Translations under genes and position numbers: made by a program
Notes under the pieces: generated by a model
Told to the model about the DNA's origin: nothing
What the model saw: the letters and a program-made list of their open reading frames with translations, nothing else
Database searches by the model: none
Shown here: positions 1-7,343 of the stretch, piece after piece
Position numbering within the stretch: position 1 is the first letter of the stretch
Layout: each line of letters begins with the position of its first letter
Origin: DASYAE01 sp036501535
Lineage (GTDB): Bacteria; Actinomycetota; Actinomycetes; Streptomycetales; Catenulisporaceae
Assembly: GCA_036501535.1 (NCBI GenBank)
Contig: DASYAE010000157.1
Coordinates: 62,001 to 126,000, forward strand
DNA length: 64,000 nt
Direction of reading: 5' to 3'

Positions 1-62
1 TTCGCTGTGGTCTGGCTCCGCCGTGTGGTCGCCCGCCCCGCTCTGAAAGCGAGGAGACCACC

Positions 63-1304
63 GTGCACGACCATCGCAAGCTCGGCCGCGAGCTCGGCCT
101 GTTCGGCACCGATCCGCTGATCGGCGCGGGCCTGCCGTACTGGCTCCCGGACGGCGCGGCCGTCCGCCACGCCCTGGAGGAGTACGTCCGCGGCCTGGAG
201 CGCCGCGCTGGCTATCAGCATGTGTATTCGCCGGTGCTCGGCAAGCGCGAGCTCTACGAGATCTCGGGGCACTGGTCCCACTACGGCCCGGACATGTTCC
301 CGCCGATGCGGCTCGGCGACGAGCAGGTGCTGCTGCGGCCGAGCCTGTGCCCGCACCACGCGGTGATCTTCCGGTCCCGTGCGCACAGCTACCGCGAGCT
401 GCCGCTGAGGATGGCCGAGCTGGGCGGCATGTACCGCTCGGAGCTGTCCGGCGTGCTCGGCGGCCTGAGCCGGGTGCGCTCGATCCAGCTCAACGACGCG
501 CACATCTTCTGCGCCCCGGACCAGGCGGCCGACGAGGCGAGCGGAGCCCTGGCCCTGATTCGCGAGGCCTACCGGGCACTCGGCATCGCCCCGGTCCGGT
601 ACCGGCTCTCACTGCCGGGAGCCGGCGGGAAATACGTCGCGGACGCGCAGATGTGGCGGCGGGCGGCGGCGATGCTGACCGACGTGCTGGACGCGTCGGG
701 CGTGGACTACGAGGCCGCCGAAGGCGAGGCCGCGTTCTACGGCCCGAAGATCGACGTCCAGATCGCCGACAGCGCGGGCCGCGAGGCCACCCTCTCCACC
801 GTCCAGATCGACTTCTACCAGCCGGAGCGGTTCGACCTGCGGTACGTCGGCGCGGACGGCGCCGAGCACCGCCCGGCGATGGTCCACCGCAGCATCATCG
901 GCAGCATGGAGCGGGCCATGGCTCACCTGATCGAAGTACACGGCGGCGCGTTCCCCGCGTGGATCGCGCCGACCCAGGTGGTGCTGCTCCCGGTCTCGGA
1001 CGCGCAGTCGGCGGCGGCGCAGAGCATGCTCGGGCTCTGCTTGGACCGCGGCCTGCGCGCCCGGATCGCCGAGCCGGCGCAGGGAACCCTCGGCGCCCGG
1101 ATCAGGGCGGCGCGGCTGGTCCCGTACCAGGCGGTCATCGGCGCAGCCGAGGCCGCCGACGCCCGGGTGGCGCTGCGCCTGCGGGACGGGCGCCGGCTGG
1201 ACCCGCTGCCGGCCGGCGAGGCCGCGGCCCGCATCAGCAGCCTGATCGAGGCGCGCCGGGTCGGGCTGTGGGAGGGCGACGGCGACGGGATAGGGGCCGA
1301 CTGA
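63..1304 (+). CDS. Short threonyl-tRNA synthetase paralogue lacking the N-terminal editing region
   Basis: This is a class II threonyl-tRNA synthetase catalytic core plus anticodon-binding domain of 413 residues. Canonical ThrRS is about 640-690 residues; the TGS and editing domains are absent here. The three zinc ligands of the ThrRS active site are recognisable as Cys96 (LCPHHAVIF), His147 (NDAHIF) and His275 (VHRSIIGSMER). The core also shows LPLRMAELGGMYRSE, AFYGPKID and STVQIDF. The usual NCPGH around the zinc cysteine reads LCPHH. The C-terminal ~100 residues match the anticodon-binding fold. The GTG start follows a GAGGAG ribosome-binding site. Without editing it would need another factor to clear Ser-tRNA(Thr), so it may be a duplicate used under stress or inhibitor exposure. 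That role is inferred; the family call is firm. Confidence 0.88.
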   Translation: MHDHRKLGRELGLFGTDPLIGAGLPYWLPDGAAVRHALEEYVRGLERRAGYQHVYSPVLGKRELYEISGHWSHYGPDMFPPMRLGDEQVLLRPSLCPHHAVIFRSRAHSYRELPLRMAELGGMYRSELSGVLGGLSRVRSIQLNDAHIFCAPDQAADEASGALALIREAYRALGIAPVRYRLSLPGAGGKYVADAQMWRRAAAMLTDVLDASGVDYEAAEGEAAFYGPKIDVQIADSAGREATLSTVQIDFYQPERFDLRYVGADGAEHRPAMVHRSIIGSMERAMAHLIEVHGGAFPAWIAPTQVVLLPVSDAQSAAAQSMLGLCLDRGLRARIAEPAQGTLGARIRAARLVPYQAVIGAAEAADARVALRLRDGRRLDPLPAGEAAARISSLIEARRVGLWEGDGDGIGAD

Positions 1305-1353
1305 GGCCGGTCGCGCCGAGCCGGCGGTCCGGCGCCGGAACGGAACCGGCCGC

Positions 1354-1953
1354 CTAGATACCGCCCGCCGACGACTCGGGCACCGCGCCGTCCTCGCTCT
1401 GGCCCTGCTGCTCGCCGTCGGGCGCCCTGGAATACCCCTCGAGGTAGCCCCGGGCCCGCTCGGTGCGCGGGTAGCTTTCGAGCAGCGCCCAGAACTCGGG
1501 GCCGTGGTTCGGCACCAGCAGGTGCGCCAACTCGTGCAGCAGGACGTAGTCGATGACGTAGTCCGGCAGGTCGCGGACCCGCTCGGAGATCCTGATGGTG
1601 CGGTCCACCGGTGTACACGAACCCCAGCGCGTGCTCTGGTTGCCGACCCAGCGCACCGAGACCGGCCGGGCGCGGCCGCCGTAGTAATGGTCGGAGAGGG
1701 CGACGGCGCGGCGGTGCAGGCTCGTCTCGGTGACCCTGGTGCGGCGGTCGCGCCGGTCGAGCCGGTCGACCATCGTGCGCACCCAGCGCTCCTCCTCGCC
1801 GGCGGTCATCTGCGCCGGGATGAGGACGATGGTGCGGTCGCCCTCCCGGTAAGCGGAGACGGTGCGGCGGCGGCGAGCCGACCGGCGCACCTCGACCGCC
1901 GGGGCGGCCGCGGCGGTCCCGGCCGCGGGAAGCTTGCCGGCATCCGCTGCCAC
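1354..1953 (-). CDS. YgjP/WLM-type M48-superfamily zinc metallopeptidase
   Basis: This 199-residue protein carries a WGSC motif (110-113) followed by a zinc-binding HELAH (140-144) and NHGPEFW (His150). That is the signature of the YgjP/DUF45 metallopeptidase group related to SprT and M48 enzymes. No signal peptide or membrane segment is visible, so it should be cytosolic. The N-terminal ~25 residues are Ala/Arg-rich and the last ~30 are polar and probably disordered. It converges with the ThrRS-like gene. Homologues often sit close to uvrD-type helicases in actinomycetes, as here. The substrate is not known. Confidence 0.85.
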   Translation of the reverse strand: MAADAGKLPAAGTAAAAPAVEVRRSARRRRTVSAYREGDRTIVLIPAQMTAGEEERWVRTMVDRLDRRDRRTRVTETSLHRRAVALSDHYYGGRARPVSVRWVGNQSTRWGSCTPVDRTIRISERVRDLPDYVIDYVLLHELAHLLVPNHGPEFWALLESYPRTERARGYLEGYSRAPDGEQQGQSEDGAVPESSAGGI

Positions 1954-2016
1954 GCACCCACCGTAGCGGCTGGTGGGCGGGTTTGGCGGTTGCGACGAGG
2001 GCCGAAAGCCGAAAAC

Positions 2017-2191
2017 TTGTCCACACCTGAGCTGTTAGGGCGACATGTGCAGCCGTTCGAGCAAAAATTCTTCGCCCGGCCTGGTCAGGCCCGGGTGGAA
2101 AAAGTAATCCACCGGGTTGTCCACAGGCTGGAAGGTCGTGTCCACAGGGGCACGCCGGAGTTTCCCCAGCTTATCCACAAAGTTATCCACA
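2017..2191. promoter_or_regulatory. Cluster of DnaA boxes
   Basis: Within 175 bp there are two perfect TTGTCCACA boxes (2017-2025, 2117-2125), two perfect TTATCCACA boxes (2171-2179, 2183-2191), a one-mismatch GTGTCCACA (2138-2146) and a weaker TAATCCACC (2105-2113). All read in the same direction. Two adjacent pairs start exactly 12 bp apart. These are the actinobacterial and E. coli DnaA consensus nonamers. The block lies in the 844-bp gap upstream of the metallopeptidase gene. No dnaA or dnaN is present in the window, so this is more likely a DnaA-titration or DnaA-responsive site than the origin itself. Confidence 0.75.
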
Positions 2192-2350
2192 GCCCTGCGG
2201 GAGCCCGATTGACTGCCGCGCTCGGGAAGCCGTACCGTCAAACCTCACTAGCGGGGCTCTCGGAAAACGGCTCCCCCATCAGCGTCGTCAGCCAATGGCG
2301 GCATCGGCGCCGGGGCGACGTGTGTGCCTGGGGGCCCCGCCTGCTTGCTC

Positions 2351-2406
2351 TCTCGGCCTGTGCTTGCTTGTTCTCGGGCCTGTGCTTGTTCTCGGGCCTG
2401 TGCTCG
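2351..2406. repeat. Short 18-bp tandem repeat
   Basis: The unit TTCTCGGGCCTGTGCTTG occupies 2371-2388. It is followed directly by a one-mismatch copy at 2389-2406 and preceded by a degenerate partial copy. It lies in non-coding sequence between the DnaA boxes and the DUF5679 gene. No function is evident; replication slippage is the simplest origin. The rest of 2242-2797 holds the palindrome at 2579-2596 and otherwise nothing I can assign. Confidence 0.6.
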
Positions 2407-2578
2407 TTTTCCCCGGTGTCCGTTTTCCCGGGCCGCTCTTCCTGGGCCGCTCCCCCGCGTGCCCTCACCCGTACCCTTTCACCTGCGCCCGCACCGGCCG
2501 GGCCGACGCGGCGGTCGACGGATCGCCTCCCCCGGATCCGCGTCGCGCAACCGCACGGGCACATGGCGCTCAAGTGAA

Positions 2579-2596
2579 CTCGTTCGCACGAACGAG
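2579..2596. promoter_or_regulatory. Perfect 8-bp inverted repeat, possible operator
   Basis: CTCGTTCG-CA-CGAACGAG is a perfect 8+8 palindrome with a 2-bp centre, about 200 bp upstream of the DUF5679 gene. It resembles a dimeric-regulator operator. It is not the actinobacterial LexA box, which has GAAC and GTTC in the opposite arrangement. The cognate regulator is unknown. Confidence 0.4.
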
Positions 2597-2797
2597 GGCC
2601 GCTCCGGTATGACAAATTCACCCGATCGAGGGACATGCTCAGCACTGTGGCGTTATATGCAGGCCGGGATGCGTGCGAGCGGGGACCTCTCGCGTAATGT
2701 GGCATCCCGTCGGCCCTCCGACGCAGGCGCACCGCGACCGGCCCCGGGGAGCGCGACCGCGTCAACCGCGAAGTTCCAGGAACACAGGAGGGCCACC

Positions 2798-2956
2798 ATG
2801 GCTGAGACTTACACGGGTGAGGCCTACTGCGTGAAGTGCAAGGAGAAGAGGCACTTCACCGGCGAGGTCAAGATCAGCGACTCGGGGCGCCGCATGGCCC
2901 AGGGAACCTGCCCGACCTGCGGCACCAAGGTCAACCGGATCCTCGGCAAGGCCTGA
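2798..2956 (+). CDS. DUF5679 zinc-ribbon protein
   Basis: A 52-residue protein, MAETYTGEAYCVKCKEKR..., with two CxxC knuckles (Cys11/Cys14 and Cys38/Cys41) that form a small zinc ribbon. The sequence and length match the actinobacterial DUF5679 family, whose C-terminus ends in a similar NRILGKA. The ATG at 2798 is preceded by CAGGAGG seven nucleotides upstream, which fixes the start; the longer open frame further upstream is not needed. The cellular role is unknown. The gene is commonly near uvrD2 and WhiB7 in actinomycetes. Confidence 0.85.
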   Translation: MAETYTGEAYCVKCKEKRHFTGEVKISDSGRRMAQGTCPTCGTKVNRILGKA

Positions 2957-3190
2957 GCGGCCGCCCGGCGCAGGCCGGACCGCCCGCACCACCGCACCGC
3001 ACGACGGCGCACAACGCCGCGAGGCACGACCAGATCGCAGAACGGCCGGGCGGGGGACCCCTGACGGGGTCGCCGGCGACATCGGGGGCACATCGCGGAC
3101 CGAACGGCGCTGTACAGCGCCGGCGGTTCACTGTGCGCCGAGCCCGGCGGGACCGCGCGGGCGCGGCGGGAGACGAAGCAGGAAAAGCGC

Positions 3191-3248
3191 CGGAGCATCC
3201 CCATGTCGAGTGCACTTGCCGGGTGCGCTTCCCGGTGGGGATGCTCCG
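3191..3248 (+). promoter_or_regulatory. 13-bp perfect inverted repeat in the leader of the ThiF-like gene
   Basis: CGGAGCATCCCCA (3191-3203) pairs perfectly with TGGGGATGCTCCG (3236-3248). A small nested CCGGG/CCCGG hairpin lies inside the 32-nt loop. There is no U-tract after it. It ends only 15 nt before the GGAGGGG ribosome-binding site of the next gene, so it could be a structured 5' leader or a factor-dependent terminator of the upstream gene. The remainder of 2957-3278 shows no gene. Confidence 0.55.
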
Positions 3249-3278
3249 CCCGCACCCCGACCCGGAGGGGCCACATCC

Positions 3279-4328
3279 GTGCGACCGGTGCTCAAGCCGG
3301 CGCTGGCGCTGATCCACCACCCGGACCTGACCCTGCAGCTCGGGCTCGGGCCGGCGACGAGCCACCGCTACCGGCTGACCGCCGGGACCAGGGCGCTGGT
3401 CGACGCGCTCGACGGGACGCGCGACATCGACGGGCTGCTCGCCTACGCCGAGCGGATCGGCGTCGGGCGCGGCGAGGCTCTCGAGCTGCTCGACCTGCTG
3501 GCCGCGGACGGCTGTCTCGACGACGAGGCGCTCGACACCTCCGCGCTGGCCGCCCTCTCCCCCGCCGAGCGCGGCCGGCTCGGCCCCGATCTCAGCAGCC
3601 TGGGGCTGCGCAACCGGCTGCCCGGCGGCGCCGTGCGGGCGCTGGAGCGGCGCCGGGCCAGGACCGTCGCCGTGCACGGGCTCGGCCGGGTCGGCTCGCA
3701 GGCCGCGCTGCGCCTGGCCGCCGCGGGCCTCGGCGCGGTCATCCCGCTCGACCAGCTCCCGGTCGCCGCGGCGGACACCGGGCCGGGCGGCTTCGACGAC
3801 GCCGACACCGGATCGCGCCGCCAGGAGGCGGCCGCGCGCCACATCCGCCGGTGCGCCCCGTCGGCCGGCACCGCGCTGCCGCCGCACCGCGCCCGCCCCG
3901 ACCTGGCCGTCGTCGCCCTCGGCGGGCTGGCCGCGGCGCCGCTGCTGGCCGACCTGGCCGAGCAGGGCGTCGCGCACCTGCCGGTCGAGGTGCGCGAGGA
4001 CCGCGCCGTGCTCGGCCCGCTCGTGCTGCCGGGCGCCACCGCGTGCACCCGCTGCCTCGACCTGGCCCGGACCGACCGCGATCCGCACTGGCCCTGGATC
4101 GCCGCCCGGTCCGGCGGCCATCCCGGCCTGCGCCCGGCGTGTGACAGTACCCTGGCGGCGCTGGCCTCCGCGCAGGCCGTGTTGCACGTGCTCGCGTTCC
4201 TCGACGGGCTGCTGCCGCCGAGCGTCTCAGCAGTGATCGAATACCCGCTGCCCTACGGCCTGCCGGAGCGCGTGCGGATCGAGCCGCACCCGGCGTGCGG
4301 CTGCCTCCGGCCGCCGTCCGCCCCCTGA
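3279..4328 (+). CDS. ThiF/E1-like protein related to TOMM cyclodehydratase (leader-binding) subunits
   Basis: A 349-residue protein with a Rossmann-type nucleotide site (VAVHGLGRVGSQAA) and a C-terminal region (LGPLVLPGATACTRCLDLARTDRD) typical of the E1-like partner of TOMM/azoline cyclodehydratases. A CxxC there and a CGC near the C-terminus suggest structural zinc. The start is taken as GTG 3279, eight nucleotides after GGAGGGG, not the earlier ATG at 3210. No YcaO, precursor peptide or dehydrogenase gene is nearby, so it is an orphan. Similar orphans occur beside uvrD2/whiB7 in other actinomycetes, which argues for a housekeeping or cofactor role rather than peptide natural-product synthesis. 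Confidence 0.7.
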   Translation: MRPVLKPALALIHHPDLTLQLGLGPATSHRYRLTAGTRALVDALDGTRDIDGLLAYAERIGVGRGEALELLDLLAADGCLDDEALDTSALAALSPAERGRLGPDLSSLGLRNRLPGGAVRALERRRARTVAVHGLGRVGSQAALRLAAAGLGAVIPLDQLPVAAADTGPGGFDDADTGSRRQEAAARHIRRCAPSAGTALPPHRARPDLAVVALGGLAAAPLLADLAEQGVAHLPVEVREDRAVLGPLVLPGATACTRCLDLARTDRDPHWPWIAARSGGHPGLRPACDSTLAALASAQAVLHVLAFLDGLLPPSVSAVIEYPLPYGLPERVRIEPHPACGCLRPPSAP

Positions 4329-4400
4329 TCCACCGGCCGCGCCCCCGCCCGATCGATCCCGGGCGCCGCCGCGGCGATCGCGGAAACTATGATGAAAGGC

Positions 4401-5744
4401 ATGAGTGAGCCCCCGCGCAGCGCTGTCGCCAGGACCGCGAAACTGGCCACGCTGCCGCTGAGCGCCGCCGGCCGGGCCACCGTCGGGCTGGGCAAGCGGA
4501 TCGGCGGCACCCCCGCCGCCACGGTCGCCTCGCAGTTCCAGCAGCGCACCGCGGAGCAGCTCTTCCGCGTGCTGGGCGAGCTGAAGGGCGGGGCGATGAA
4601 GTTCGGCCAGGCCCTGTCCGTCTTCGAGGCCGCGCTGCCGGAGGACCTGGTCCGGCCGTACCGGGCCGCGCTGACCGGCCTTCAGGAGAACGCGCCCTCG
4701 CTGCCGACCGGCTCGGTGCACCGGGCGATGGCGGAGAACTTCGGGCCGGACTGGCGCGACCGCTTCGTCGCGTTCGAGGACAAGCCGGCCGCCGCAGCGT
4801 CGATCGGCCAGGTGCACCGCGCGGTGTGGCAGGACGGCCGGGCCTGCGCGGTCAAGATCCAGTACCCCGGCGCCGGCAAGGCGCTGCTCGGCGACCTGGC
4901 CCAGCTCGGCCGGGTCTCCCGGCTCTTCTCCCGGCTGGTGCCCGGCATCGACGTGAAGCCGCTGATCACGGAGCTGCGCGCGCGGGTGGCCGAGGAGCTG
5001 GACTACGCGGCCGAGGCGGCGAACCAGAGCGCGTACGCCGCCGGATACGCGGACGACCCGGACATCTCGGTGCCGGCGACGGTCGAGCAGGCCGGCACCG
5101 TGCTGGTCTCCGAGTGGCTGCCCGGCGTCCCGCTGGCCGCGATCATAGCCTCGGGCACGCAGGCGCAGCGCGACCGGGCCGGCACACTGCTGGTCCGCTT
5201 CCTGTTCTCCGGGCCCGCGCGGGTCGGGCTGCTGCACGCCGACCCGCACCCGGGCAACTTCCGGCTGATCCCGCGCGCCGACGACGCCGACCCGGACGAC
5301 CCGGCGCAGTGGCGGCTCGGCGTGCTCGACTTCGGCGCGGTCAACCGGCTGCCGGACGGGATGCCCAGGCCCATCGGCGTCGCGGTGCGCCAGGCGCTGG
5401 CCGGGGACGCCGAGGCGGTGGCCGCGACGCTGCGGGCCGAGGGCTTCGTGAAGCCGAGCATCGAGATCGACCCGGACGCGATCCTCGGCTACCTCTCCCC
5501 GCTGCTCGAGCCGCTGCGGGTGGACGCCTTCCACTACGACCGGGAGTGGCTGCGCAAGCAGGCCGCGCACATCGCGAACGCGAGGAACCCGGCCGCCTCG
5601 CTCGGCCGCCAGCTGAACCTGCCGCCGGCCTACCTGTTGATCCACCGGGTGACCATGGGCGGGCTTGGCATCCTGTGCCAGCTCGGCGCGACCGTGCCGG
5701 CCCGGTCCGAGCTGGCCGCGCTGCTGCCGGGATTCGAGGACTGA
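4401..5744 (+). CDS. ABC1/AarF (UbiB/ADCK)-family atypical kinase
   Basis: A 447-residue ABC1-family kinase-like protein. Visible family motifs are KFGQ (67-70), the Ala-rich nucleotide loop AAAAS (130-134), the ATP-site lysine in VKIQYPG (Lys152), HADPHPGN (279-286) and DFG (310-312). Homologues support quinone or lipid metabolism through ATP-dependent extraction of membrane lipids. The bacterial substrate is not established. ATG 4401 (MSEPPRS) is preferred over ATG 4389 because AAAGG lies just upstream and the protein then starts like its family. It sits between the ThiF-like gene and whiB7, matching the Rv3197-whiB7 arrangement of mycobacteria. Confidence 0.88.
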   Translation: MSEPPRSAVARTAKLATLPLSAAGRATVGLGKRIGGTPAATVASQFQQRTAEQLFRVLGELKGGAMKFGQALSVFEAALPEDLVRPYRAALTGLQENAPSLPTGSVHRAMAENFGPDWRDRFVAFEDKPAAAASIGQVHRAVWQDGRACAVKIQYPGAGKALLGDLAQLGRVSRLFSRLVPGIDVKPLITELRARVAEELDYAAEAANQSAYAAGYADDPDISVPATVEQAGTVLVSEWLPGVPLAAIIASGTQAQRDRAGTLLVRFLFSGPARVGLLHADPHPGNFRLIPRADDADPDDPAQWRLGVLDFGAVNRLPDGMPRPIGVAVRQALAGDAEAVAATLRAEGFVKPSIEIDPDAILGYLSPLLEPLRVDAFHYDREWLRKQAAHIANARNPAASLGRQLNLPPAYLLIHRVTMGGLGILCQLGATVPARSELAALLPGFED

Positions 5745-5792
5745 CCCGGTCCGCGGTCTCCGCAGTCCTGATGGGCCGTCATGACGACGACG

Positions 5793-5830
5793 GGCCCGCA
5801 CGCCCCGGAGCAGTCCGGGACGCGCGGGCC
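5793..5830 (+). terminator. Terminator after the ABC1 kinase gene
   Basis: A 17-bp stem with two mismatches (arms 5793-5809 and 5814-5830) closes a GCAG tetraloop. It is followed by a T-rich stretch TCTGTTGTCCGGTTCTTG. It lies about 50 nt after the kinase stop codon and before the convergent small gene. Confidence 0.65.
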
Positions 5831-5905
5831 TCTGTTGTCCGGTTCTTGTTGTCAGACCGTGTTTCACGCCGGCGGCCGCGCCGTGCGGGCGGCCGCCGGC
5901 TCCGG

Positions 5906-6115
5906 CTAGCGCATCAGCTGCTGCGCCATCGCGCGCCGCGCGCGTAGCGCGGCCCGCACGAGGCGGTGCCTCTCCGCTTGTCGTAACCGTTCACGGTACG
6001 TTTCTTGGGCGACGAGATACTGGACACTGCTGTGACGCATCGTCAGGCTCCTGGGCTGGAGGTGGGTCGGGGCACTGGTGTCGGCCGGGTTTCCGGCGAA
6101 CAAATCGGTGGACAT
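5906..6115 (-). CDS. Small basic protein of unknown function
   Basis: The 69-residue frame MSTDLFAGNPADTSAPTH...MRHSSVQYLVAQETYRERLRQAERHRLVRAALRARRAMAQQLMR ends in a strongly basic, probably helical Arg-rich segment. GC at third positions is high across the first 25 codons, supporting ATG 6115. ATG 6040 has the better ribosome-binding site (CAGGAG, seven nucleotides) and would give a 44-residue protein. The gene lies just downstream of whiB7 on the same strand and may be co-transcribed. I do not recognise the family. Confidence 0.55.
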   Translation of the reverse strand: MSTDLFAGNPADTSAPTHLQPRSLTMRHSSVQYLVAQETYRERLRQAERHRLVRAALRARRAMAQQLMR

Positions 6116-6171
6116 CTGCGTTCTGCTTCCTCGTGTCGGATGGATGGGCTGCCGTGTGCCGGCGGGTGCGG

Positions 6172-6465
6172 TCAGGCCGCGACGACCGGGGCGACCGGGG
6201 CCGCCTCGGTCTTGCGCGGACGCCCGCGCGGCCGCTTGCGGGCCACGACGACGCCTTGGACGAAGAGCTCCCCGCCCCAGACGCCCCACGGCTCCTTGCG
6301 CTCCAGCGCGCCGGACAGGCAGGCCTCGCGGATGGCGCAGGTGGTGCAGACCGCCTTGGCGGTCTCGACGTCGGCGGGCGACTCGGCGAAGAAGAGCTCC
6401 GGGTCGGTGCTGCGGCAGGGCAGGTCGTCGGCCAGCGGTACCGGCTCGAACACGGTGAGCTGCAT
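6172..6465 (-). CDS. whiB7: WhiB7/WblC transcriptional regulator with AT-hook
   Basis: A 97-residue WhiB-family iron-sulfur regulator. Four cluster cysteines are visible (Cys17, Cys40, Cys43, Cys49), then the GVWGG turn (61-65) and a C-terminal AT-hook RPRGRPRK (78-85). The AT-hook distinguishes WhiB7/WblC, the activator of intrinsic antibiotic resistance, from other WhiB proteins. ATG 6465 follows AAGGAG with six nucleotides spacing; the longer frame from 6549 is not favoured. The family is autoregulated and controlled by leader attenuation. A strong hairpin lies about 190 nt upstream of this start, after a long leader frame. Confidence 0.92.
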   Translation of the reverse strand: MQLTVFEPVPLADDLPCRSTDPELFFAESPADVETAKAVCTTCAIREACLSGALERKEPWGVWGGELFVQGVVVARKRPRGRPRKTEAAPVAPVVAA

Positions 6466-6650
6466 GCTGGGCTCCTTCCTCTCGTTCTCGGTGGCGGCTG
6501 CGGTGCGGGGGTGCTCGTCGGGGCGCTGGGTCCACGGGTGCTGGGTCAAGGCGTCCGATCTTCCTCGATCGTGTTCCGGTCAGTCTTCGCAGGTCCCGCC
6601 GCCGCTTCGCACCCCCGGCCGGCTTCGAGAACGGTGCCGGGGAACGAATA

Positions 6651-6689
6651 AGGCCGCGGATCCCGAATTTCGCTCGGGTTCCGCGGCCT
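6651..6689 (-). terminator. Attenuator hairpin in the whiB7 leader
   Basis: AGGCCGCGGATCCCGA (6651-6666) pairs with TCGGGTTCCGCGGCCT (6674-6689) with one mismatch in 16 and a 7-nt loop. Read on the minus strand, the direction of whiB7, the stem runs into TTATTCGTTCC. It lies 186 nt before the whiB7 ATG and 25 nt after the stop of the leader frame at 6715. Premature termination in the leader, relieved when translation stalls, is the known mode of whiB7/wblC control. This hairpin is the obvious candidate. Confidence 0.7.
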
Positions 6690-6714
6690 GGAGGTCGCTC
6701 GTGCTGACTGGCGG

Positions 6715-7140
6715 TCAGCTCGGTGGTCTCCAGGTTCGCGAGTCCCGGCGGGACATCAGGCGGAGCTTGTTCTGGTGCTGCGGGTTCGTGCTGCCGGTCG
6801 TGCTTCCCTCGGTGCGGACGGGCTGCTCGGCGGCGTTGGTCTCGACGGAATAGGCGGCGGTCGCGCCAGTCTTACCGAAGGCACCGACACCGGTGCCCGC
6901 GAAGACCAGCGAACCGGCAGCTGCGGCGTAAACGGGCGCACCACGCCACTGCGACGACCGCGCGTCTGCGCACAGACGTGCGTCCACCCTGCTCACATCG
7001 ACTCTGCTCACGTCGACGCTGCGCTCGTGCATGCCGTGCACATCCAGAACCTGACCCGCGGCTTCGGCGGCGGTCGGGGCGAGCGCGGGCACCAGGGCAG
7101 GCGGTTTGGCCAGGCTGATGGTCGGGATCTGGTTCCGCAT
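6715..7140 (-). CDS. 141-codon frame in the whiB7 leader; small membrane protein or regulatory leader ORF
   Basis: This minus-strand frame has the high GC3 expected of real genes here. It encodes MRNQIPTISLAKPP..., a tandem VDVSR-VDVSR repeat near residue 45 (15-bp repeat in the DNA around 6985-7020) and one hydrophobic segment (VYAAAAGSLVFAGTGVGAFG). The C-terminus ends RTWRPPS. Its stop lies 25 nt before the attenuator stem, the geometry expected if translation of this frame controls termination. No convincing ribosome-binding site precedes ATG 7140, and an inner ATG at 6756 would give a 13-residue peptide. I do not recognise the family; it could be a leader, a real protein, or both. Confidence 0.4.
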   Translation of the reverse strand: MRNQIPTISLAKPPALVPALAPTAAEAAGQVLDVHGMHERSVDVSRVDVSRVDARLCADARSSQWRGAPVYAAAAGSLVFAGTGVGAFGKTGATAAYSVETNAAEQPVRTEGSTTGSTNPQHQNKLRLMSRRDSRTWRPPS

Positions 7141-7303
7141 GGGTGTCGCCGCCTTTCCCTTCTTCCGCCGGCCCCGGTGGCTATCCGGGGCTGCGCTTGC
7201 CAGACTGGCTGTGTTCGGGTGTTGCTGGTGCTTGATACTACTGGTCCTGCTCGTGTTCGATCAGCGCGAATTCCACGTATTTACCGCGCGTCACGTGTCG
7301 CAG

Positions 7304-7343
7304 AGGCTACGAGGTTCCGCCGCGGACCCGCAACATATTTTTG
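7304..7343 (-). promoter_or_regulatory. Candidate WhiB7-type promoter
   Basis: On the minus strand an AT-rich block AAAAATAT lies just upstream of a -35-like TTGCGG (7333-7328). An 18-bp spacer separates it from a -10-like TAGCCT (7309-7304). An AT-rich patch directly upstream of the -35 element is what the WhiB7 AT-hook reads. The assignment is by eye only and would imply a leader of roughly 830 nt. Confidence 0.3.

Noticed and set aside
2017..2191. Interpretation of the DnaA boxes as the chromosomal origin
   Set aside because: No dnaA, dnaN, recF or other origin genes are nearby, boxes are few and all in one orientation, and there is no AT-rich unwinding element.
2579..2596. SOS (LexA) box
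   Set aside because: Half-sites are GTTC-N4-GAAC, the reverse arrangement of the actinobacterial LexA site GAAC-N4-GTTC.
3279..4328. TOMM/RiPP biosynthetic gene cluster
   Set aside because: Only one E1-like gene is present; there is no YcaO, dehydrogenase, precursor peptide, transporter or protease nearby.
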